Shown here: positions 29,539-33,781 of the stretch, piece by piece
How the letters are laid out: every line of letters starts with the position of its first letter
Numbering within the stretch: position 1 is the stretch's first letter
Source of the DNA: Kribbella antibiotica
GTDB taxonomy: Bacteria; Actinomycetota; Actinomycetes; Propionibacteriales; Kribbellaceae
Direction of reading: 5' to 3'
Length of the DNA: 33,781 bases
NCBI RefSeq assembly: GCF_004349055.1
Contig: NZ_SMKX01000093.1
Span: forward strand, 1 to 33,781
The notes under the pieces: generated by a model
Database searches by the model: none
The model's input: only the letters and a program-made list of their open reading frames with translations
Told to the model about the DNA's origin: nothing
Program-made: the position numbers and the translations under genes

Positions 29539-29567
29539 ACGCGCTCAGCGGCAGTACCTGAGCGCGT
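29539..29567 (+). promoter_or_regulatory. Attenuator pause hairpin before cimA
   Basis: ACGCGCTCAG (29539-29548) pairs perfectly with CTGAGCGCGT (29558-29567) around a 9-nt loop, starting right after the leader-peptide stop. It would be the 1:2-type hairpin. The exact antiterminator pairing was not resolved. Confidence 0.7.
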
Positions 29568-29570
29568 GGA

Positions 29571-29597
29571 CCTCTCGCACCTTGCGGGGGGTTTTTT
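29571..29597 (+). terminator. Attenuator terminator before cimA
   Basis: CCTCTCGCA (29571-29579) pairs with TGCGGGGGG (29583-29591) through nine pairs including two G-U, with a 3-nt loop and six T residues (29592-29597). Confidence 0.88.
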
Positions 29598-29653
29598 GTT
29601 TGCCTCGAACAGACTCCACAGCCCGACTCGCCAGCATCACCGGAAGGCCTCTC

Positions 29654-31243
29654 ATGAGCATCTCCGACGAGTTCCACGTCTACGACACGACCCTGCGCGA
29701 CGGTGCGCAGCAGGAGGGGCTCGCGCTGTCCGTGGCCGACAAGATCGCCATTGCGCAGCACCTGGACGACCTCGGCGTCGGATTCATCGAGGGTGGCTGG
29801 CCGGGCGCCGTACCGAAGGACACCGAGTTCTTCCAGCGGGCGCGGACCGAGCTGGATCTGCGGAACGCGACCTTCGCCGCGTTCGGCGCGACCTGCAAGC
29901 CGGGGACAGCGGCGGCCGACGACCCACAGGTCGCCGCGCTGCGCGAGTCCGGGGCCTCGGTCGTCACACTCGTTGCCAAGAGCCACGATGCGCATGTGGA
30001 GCGCGCGTTGCGGACGACGCTCGACGAGAACCTGCGGATGGTTGGCGAGACGATCCGGCACCTGCGGGAGAACGGGCTGCGGGTCTTCCTCGACACCGAG
30101 CACTTCTTCGACGGGTACCGCGCAAACCGTGCGTACGCGCTCGAAGTAGTACGGGTATCGGCTGAAGCCGGCGCCGATGTGGTGGCCCTCTGCGACACGA
30201 ACGGCGGGACGCTGCCGCGCGAGCTGCAGGACATCGTCCGCGACGTACTGGAGAACACAGGCGCCCGGCTCGGGATCCACGCCCACAACGACGGCGGTTG
30301 CGCGGTGGCGAACTCGATCGCCGCCGTCGAGGCCGGCGTCACGCACGTCCAGGGCACGATCAACGGGTACGGCGAACGCACCGGGAACGCCGACCTGCTG
30401 GCCGTCGTGGCCAACCTCGAACTCAAGCGCGGGATGGAACTCCTGCCGGCCGGCAACCTGGCCGACTCGTTCCGGATCGCGCACGCGATCGCCGAAGTGA
30501 CGAATGTGCCGCCGTCGGCCCGGCAGCCGTACGTCGGCCTGTCCGCCTTTGCCCACAAGGCAGGGCTGCACGCCAGCGCGATCAAGGTCGACCCGGATCT
30601 CTACCAGCACACGGATCCGAGCCTGGTCGGCAATGACATGCGGATGCTCGTCTCGGAGATGGCGGGCCGGGCGAGCATCGAGTTGAAGGGCCGCGAGCTC
30701 GGCTTCGACCTCGGCAACGACCGCGAGCTGGTCAGCCGGGTCGCCGACCGGGTCAAGGAGATGGAGGCCCGCGGCTACACGTTCGAGGCCGCGGACGCGT
30801 CGTTCTCGCTGCTGCTGACCGAAGAGGTCGCCGGCGAGCGTGCGTCGTTCTTCGATGTCGAGTCCTGGCGAGTCATCACCGAGTCCCGCGCCGACGGTGA
30901 GGCGGTCTCGGAGTCGACGGTGAAGCTGGTCGCCGGGGGAGAGCGCGAGATCGTCACCGGTGAAGGAAACGGCCCGGTGAACGCCCTCGACCACGCGCTG
31001 CGGACCGCGATCGAGCGGGCCTACCCGGTGGTGAACAAGTTCGAGCTGGTCGACTACAAGGTCCGAATCCTCGACCAGGGCCACGGCACGGACGCGGTGA
31101 TCAGAGTCCTGATCCAGACCGCGGACGGCGAAGGCTCGTGGGTCACGGTCGGCGTCGGCCACAACATCGTCGAGGCATCCTGGGAGGCCCTCGTCGACGG
31201 CTTCACCTACGGCCTCCTGCGTCACAAGGAGGTAGCCCGATGA
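29654..31243 (+). CDS. cimA: (R)-citramalate synthase
   Basis: This 529-aa DRE-TIM enzyme condenses acetyl-CoA with pyruvate to citramalate, opening the threonine-independent route to isoleucine. The HMGL-like barrel begins VYDTTLRDGAQQEG (residues 9-22) and includes the metal-binding HAHNDGG. The C-terminal LeuA-type dimerisation/allosteric domain includes FELVDYKVRILDQGHGTDAV. The DGAQQEG variant and overall length fit CimA rather than isopropylmalate synthase, where DGxQxxG is usually followed by a different barrel. ATG 29654 is preceded by GGAAGG; the upstream in-frame TTG lies inside the terminator. Its stop overlaps the ACT-like gene by 4 bp. Confidence 0.93.
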   Translation: MSISDEFHVYDTTLRDGAQQEGLALSVADKIAIAQHLDDLGVGFIEGGWPGAVPKDTEFFQRARTELDLRNATFAAFGATCKPGTAAADDPQVAALRESGASVVTLVAKSHDAHVERALRTTLDENLRMVGETIRHLRENGLRVFLDTEHFFDGYRANRAYALEVVRVSAEAGADVVALCDTNGGTLPRELQDIVRDVLENTGARLGIHAHNDGGCAVANSIAAVEAGVTHVQGTINGYGERTGNADLLAVVANLELKRGMELLPAGNLADSFRIAHAIAEVTNVPPSARQPYVGLSAFAHKAGLHASAIKVDPDLYQHTDPSLVGNDMRMLVSEMAGRASIELKGRELGFDLGNDRELVSRVADRVKEMEARGYTFEAADASFSLLLTEEVAGERASFFDVESWRVITESRADGEAVSESTVKLVAGGEREIVTGEGNGPVNALDHALRTAIERAYPVVNKFELVDYKVRILDQGHGTDAVIRVLIQTADGEGSWVTVGVGHNIVEASWEALVDGFTYGLLRHKEVAR

Positions 31244-31494
31244 CCACCGTCCTCGATGCTCCGGCCGCGGTCGCCGCCCCGGTCATGACTGTCTTCACCG
31301 CAGACATCGTCGAGACCGTCGGCATGTTCGCGCGCATCGCCGTACTGCTCAACCCGTACGACGTCCGCCACCTCTCGCTCTGCCTCGAGGCGAGCACCCT
31401 GCGGATCGTTGTCGCCGGCAACGGCTTCGACGCCGGCCGAGTCGCCGCTCGCCTGGAAAAGGTGATCGGCGTACTGGACGTCACTGTCAGCTGA
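31240..31494 (+). CDS. ACT-like small protein coupled to cimA, 84 aa
   Basis: ATG 31240 is preceded by a strong AAGGAGG and overlaps the cimA TGA as ATGA. After a short Ala/Pro leader, residues about 17-84 alternate strands and helices in the beta-alpha-beta order of an ACT domain: VETVGMFARIAVLLNPYDV, then LSLCLEASTLRIVV, then AARLEKVIGVLDVTV. The end resembles the last strand-helix of acetolactate synthase small subunits (IlvN/IlvM). This suggests an amino-acid-binding regulatory subunit for CimA, or an IlvM-like partner of acetolactate synthase. Sequence similarity is weak, so the ACT call is an inference. Its end overlaps the TetR gene by 8 bp. Confidence 0.72.
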   Translation: MTTVLDAPAAVAAPVMTVFTADIVETVGMFARIAVLLNPYDVRHLSLCLEASTLRIVVAGNGFDAGRVAARLEKVIGVLDVTVS

Positions 31495-32035
31495 CCGCTC
31501 GCCAGCAGGCGTCGGCGATCTCATCGAGCTGGGACTGTGTCAGCTCGATGCCGTTGGCTGCGAGGCGGATGGCCGGGCTGAGCGCGAGCTCGTACAGCAC
31601 ATCGACCGGGAACGGGCGCAGCCGCGCAGCGATGTCCGGCTGGGTCACCTGGGCCAGGAACGGGTCGTCAGGGTTGCTGAGCGCGGCCTCGTGCGCAGGC
31701 CCCCGGTACGGCGAGTGCTCGACCTGCAAGAGGAATTGGGCGTGCGTCGGGTTCGCCTTCAGGTGTCGATAGCAGGCGAGCCAGAGCGCGCGGAACCGCT
31801 GCTCGGGCGGAAGGGCTTCGTCCAGCTTGGCCACCGCCGCTTCGCCGAGCTCCGCCTTCGTCTCCGTGTAGGCGGCCAGCACCACGTCGTCCTTGGACGC
31901 GTAGTACGTGTACGCCGTACCGGTCGCGACGCCGGCCTCGCGCGCGACCGCGCTCATCGAAGCGCCGTGAAACCCGTTGCGGGCCACGAGAGTACGCAGA
32001 GCCGTCCGTACGGCGACCGCTCGGTCAGTGGCCAT
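31487..32035 (-). CDS. TetR-family transcriptional regulator, 182 aa
   Basis: The N-terminal helix-turn-helix runs from about 8 to 55 (FHGASMSAVAREAGVATGTA, then YTYYASKDDVV). The rest is an all-helical ligand-binding domain. ATG 32035 lies within the end of the SDR gene (11-bp overlap), so the two form an operon. A perfect 16-bp palindrome upstream of the SDR gene (32971-32986) is the likely operator, giving autorepression. The inducer is presumably a substrate or product of the SDR enzyme. Confidence 0.88.
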   Translation of the reverse strand: MATDRAVAVRTALRTLVARNGFHGASMSAVAREAGVATGTAYTYYASKDDVVLAAYTETKAELGEAAVAKLDEALPPEQRFRALWLACYRHLKANPTHAQFLLQVEHSPYRGPAHEAALSNPDDPFLAQVTQPDIAARLRPFPVDVLYELALSPAIRLAANGIELTQSQLDEIADACWRAVS

Positions 32036-32954
32036 TGGTGGCGATCGCTACGCCGGTCTCTCGCTCGGACACGCTCCAGAGCTTAGCGATGGCCTGGTCC
32101 ATCCCGAACTGGCGCAGGATCGGCTTGCGGACTGGTCGGCCGTTGTTCACGAAGAGCGGGCCGTAGAACTCGCCGCCCTTGGCTGCCGGATCCGTTGCCG
32201 CGCGCAACTGCGGTAGCGCGCCGTCGTCGGCAGACATGCCGGTCCGTCGGGTCGCTGCGTGGGCGATCCGTTGGCTGAAGCCACCGCCCGAGCCGGCCAC
32301 GCTGACCGACTGCAGGTCGGTGTCCGACAAGCCGGGGTGCGCGATGAGGCTCGCCGTACGGGCTCCTGCTTGCTTGAGCTGGCGGTCCAGCCCGAGGCCG
32401 AAGTGGAAGTTGGCGAGCTTCGCTTGCCCATACGCGCGCCAGGCTCCGTAGCGGCCGTCCAGATGCGGGTTGTTCACGTCGACCGGCTTACCCATGTGAT
32501 GCGCCGTGCTGGTCACCGTCACCACACGGGACCCGTCGGTGCGCAGGAGTGCTGGCAGGAGGAGGCCGGTCAAGGTCCAGTGGCCGAGGTGGTCGACGCC
32601 GAACTGCATCTCGAAACCGTCGACGGTGCGCGCCTCGGAGATCGCCATCACGCCCGCGTTGTTGATCAGCAGGTCGATGGTGTTGTGCGCGGCCAGGATC
32701 TCCTTGGCTGCTTCGTGTACCGAAGCCTGTGTGGACAGGTCGAGCGCGACCAGTTTGAGCGAGGCGTCCGGGACCGCTGCCCGGATCTCGTCGACGGCTG
32801 CCGCGGCCTTCTGCTGGTTGCGCACGGCCATGACCACGTGAGCGCCCTTCGCCGCGAGGGCTTTGGCCGTCACCAGGCCGAGCCCGCCATTGGCGCCCGT
32901 GACGACCGCCGTACGGCCGTGCTGGTCAGGGATGTCGGTTGCGGTCCAAGCCAT
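32025..32954 (-). CDS. Short-chain dehydrogenase/reductase, 309 aa
   Basis: This classical SDR has the cofactor loop TGANGGLG, the NNAG motif, catalytic Ser in VTSTAHHMG and the Tyr-x-x-x-Lys pair in YGQAKLAN. MAVRNQQKA after the second strand places an Arg in the position that favours NADP. The size and the long C-terminal part resemble retinol dehydrogenase/protochlorophyllide reductase-like SDRs. ATG 32954 follows GGAGGAGGAG by 6 nt. It is the first gene of an operon with the TetR regulator. The substrate is unknown. Confidence 0.88.
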   Translation of the reverse strand: MAWTATDIPDQHGRTAVVTGANGGLGLVTAKALAAKGAHVVMAVRNQQKAAAAVDEIRAAVPDASLKLVALDLSTQASVHEAAKEILAAHNTIDLLINNAGVMAISEARTVDGFEMQFGVDHLGHWTLTGLLLPALLRTDGSRVVTVTSTAHHMGKPVDVNNPHLDGRYGAWRAYGQAKLANFHFGLGLDRQLKQAGARTASLIAHPGLSDTDLQSVSVAGSGGGFSQRIAHAATRRTGMSADDGALPQLRAATDPAAKGGEFYGPLFVNNGRPVRKPILRQFGMDQAIAKLWSVSERETGVAIATNGH

Positions 32955-32970
32955 CTCTCACTCCTCCTCC

Positions 32971-32986
32971 GAATGAACGTTCATTC
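32971..32986. promoter_or_regulatory. TetR-type operator of the SDR-TetR operon
   Basis: GAATGAACGTTCATTC is a perfect 16-bp palindrome 17 bp upstream of the SDR start. AATGAACGTTCATT-type sites are common targets of actinobacterial TetR repressors, and a TetR gene is the second gene of this operon. Confidence 0.75.
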
Positions 32987-33035
32987 AAGGTAGCAGATAG
33001 CCGGATCGTGCTCGGGCACAAAGGTGGGTCGGCTG

Positions 33036-33306
33036 CTCTTTGGGCGCGGCGTGGATCTTTGGGCAGCCACCGACCGCTTTTTCGGGGCACGGATGGTTGG
33101 TGCGTTCCCAAAGATGAGGGGCGTGCACAAAGCGCGGGATAGTGCGCGTATCCGGTGCGCGGGTCTGCCTTTGTGGAACGAGATGGGCAGCTGGTGGCCT
33201 TGGCGATCCACAAAGCGCGCTAACCCGCCCCAACGCGGCTTTCGCCAGCGATGGCCGCGGCTGGGGAGCGCAATGAACCGGAATCGACAGGCAGAACTCC
33301 CCAGCC
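33036..33306. repeat. Composite hairpin repeat unit A
   Basis: The unit starts with a hairpin whose left arm TCTTTGGGCAGCCACCGACC (33056-33075) pairs with 33095-33114 at 16 of 20 positions. It continues with the 109-bp block 33141-33249, which contains CTTTGTGGA...TCCACAAAG arms. It ends with a perfect 10-bp hairpin, GGCTGGGGAG (33259-33268) and CTCCCCAGCC (33297-33306). Unit B repeats this order. Confidence 0.8.
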
Positions 33307-33502
33307 CCGACGCCAACCTCAGCCCCGATCACCCACTGCTGGTCTGCACTCCACCGCCCAGCCCCAGCTGGCGAATTACACGGCCGCCGTTCCGGACGTC
33401 GCGCTTTTCTCCCGCCAGCCACAGTCCGTCAACCCCAAGCAGCGAAGGCGCGATCGCCGACCTCGCCATCCACCCCCAGCCACCGGACCGGCCAGCCGCG
33501 CA

Positions 33503-33768
33503 CCTTTGAGCACGTCGCGCATCTTTGAGTACCCACCAACCACGCAGAGCGTGTTGAAACGGTTGAGGGGTTCTCAAAGTGCGCGTATCCGGTGCGCGGG
33601 TCTGCCTTTGTGGAACGAGATGGGCAGCTGGTGGCCTTGGCGGTCCACAAAGCGCGCTAACCCGCCCCCACGCGACTTTCGCCAGCACCGGCAGCGGTTG
33701 GGAGCGTATGCACCGGAATCGACACCGGAATCGACACCGGAATCGACAGGCAAGACGCCCCAGCCCCG
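33503..33768. repeat. Composite hairpin repeat unit B
   Basis: Left arm CTTTGAGTACCCACCAACC (33523-33541) pairs with 33561-33579 with few mismatches. The loop holds CACGC/GCGTG. The block 33578-33686 matches 33141-33249 at all but about three of 109 positions. A diverged GGGAGCG...CCCCAGCC element ends the unit and contains a 12-bp tandem expansion. Confidence 0.8.
33712..33747 (+). repeat. Three tandem 12-bp repeats
   Basis: ACCGGAATCGAC occurs three times in exact tandem. The matching place in unit A has a single copy (33278-33289), so this looks like a local slippage expansion. Confidence 0.9.
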
Positions 33769-33781
33769 CCCACTACAGATC

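Larger units (their letters stand above)
32990..33781. other. Non-coding, repeat-filled region
   Basis: The last 0.8 kb has no convincing gene; open frames here follow the repeats and carry no domain. It holds two related composite units (33036-33306 and 33503-33768), each a hairpin followed by a shared 109-bp block and a GGGAGCG/CCCCAGCC element. The 33307-33502 stretch between them shows nothing I recognise. Confidence 0.65.

Noticed and set aside
29531..31225. Minus-strand open frame opposite cimA
   Set aside because: Its composition mirrors the codon bias of cimA on the other strand; no protein family is visible.
32985..33688. Several open frames of 60-160 codons in the right-hand end
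   Set aside because: They follow the duplicated repeat units, exist on both strands at once, lack ribosome sites and show no domain.
33712..33747. Short tandem repeats as a CRISPR array
   Set aside because: The 12-bp units are directly adjacent without spacers and are far shorter than CRISPR repeats; no cas genes are present.
1..33781. tRNA, rRNA or replication-origin signals
   Set aside because: Reading the intergenic stretches revealed no cloverleaf with a CCA-type acceptor, no rRNA-like sequence and no cluster of DnaA boxes. A dedicated tRNA scan was not possible here.

Overview
The window is high-GC DNA with actinobacterial features: GTG/TTG starts, leaderless promoters, and the ilvBNC-serA-leuB-ilvE-cimA amino-acid locus in actinobacterial order. 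Gene content, codon style and the predicted 10-methyl fatty acid genes fit the Nocardioidaceae/Kribbellaceae, with Kribbella the best guess. This rests on recognition alone, because no marker gene such as rRNA is present.

Left part (1-9.4 kb). The end of an IS3-family element is followed by a HEAT-like protein and a tmsB-tmsA pair for methyl-branched fatty acids. Next comes a four-gene run of 2-hydroxyacid dehydrogenase, BNR/Asp-box protein, MoaD-like protein and P-loop kinase. A repeat-rich intergenic stretch follows. After it lies a compact, eukaryote-like stand-alone AICAR transformylase under a ZTP riboswitch whose last hairpin covers the ribosome-binding site. An unknown 329-aa protein and a methyltransferase complete this part.

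Core (9.4-17.9 kb and 24.9-31.5 kb). These are branched-chain amino acid and serine genes: ilvD, then ilvB-ilvN-ilvC behind a leader-peptide attenuator, a membrane-anchored protease-like protein that has lost its catalytic triad, serA, a 51-aa peptide coupled to leuB, ilvE, and cimA behind a second attenuator. An 84-aa ACT-like protein overlaps the end of cimA. IlvB/N, IlvC, IlvD and IlvE make valine and isoleucine. CimA and LeuB supply 2-ketobutyrate for isoleucine through citramalate, and LeuB also serves leucine. The same 17-bp palindromic architecture lies upstream of both ilvB and leuB.

Insert (17.97-24.75 kb). Between serA and leuB sits an accessory block. It holds a minus-strand run of small ORF, APH-fold kinase, pol-beta-type nucleotidyltransferase, histidine phosphatase and four-cysteine zinc-ribbon protein, divergent from an XRE-helical-repeat regulator with a perfect palindrome at its promoter. 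An alpha/beta hydrolase and an O-methyltransferase-like gene follow. The five-gene cassette is the best candidate here for an undescribed system.

Right part (27.2-33.8 kb). Here are a secreted PL7 alginate lyase with a discoidin-like domain, a four-helix membrane protein, an unknown 132-aa protein, and an SDR-TetR operon with a TetR-type operator. The last 0.8 kb is non-coding and filled with duplicated hairpin elements, relatives of which occur at 6.3-6.5 kb.
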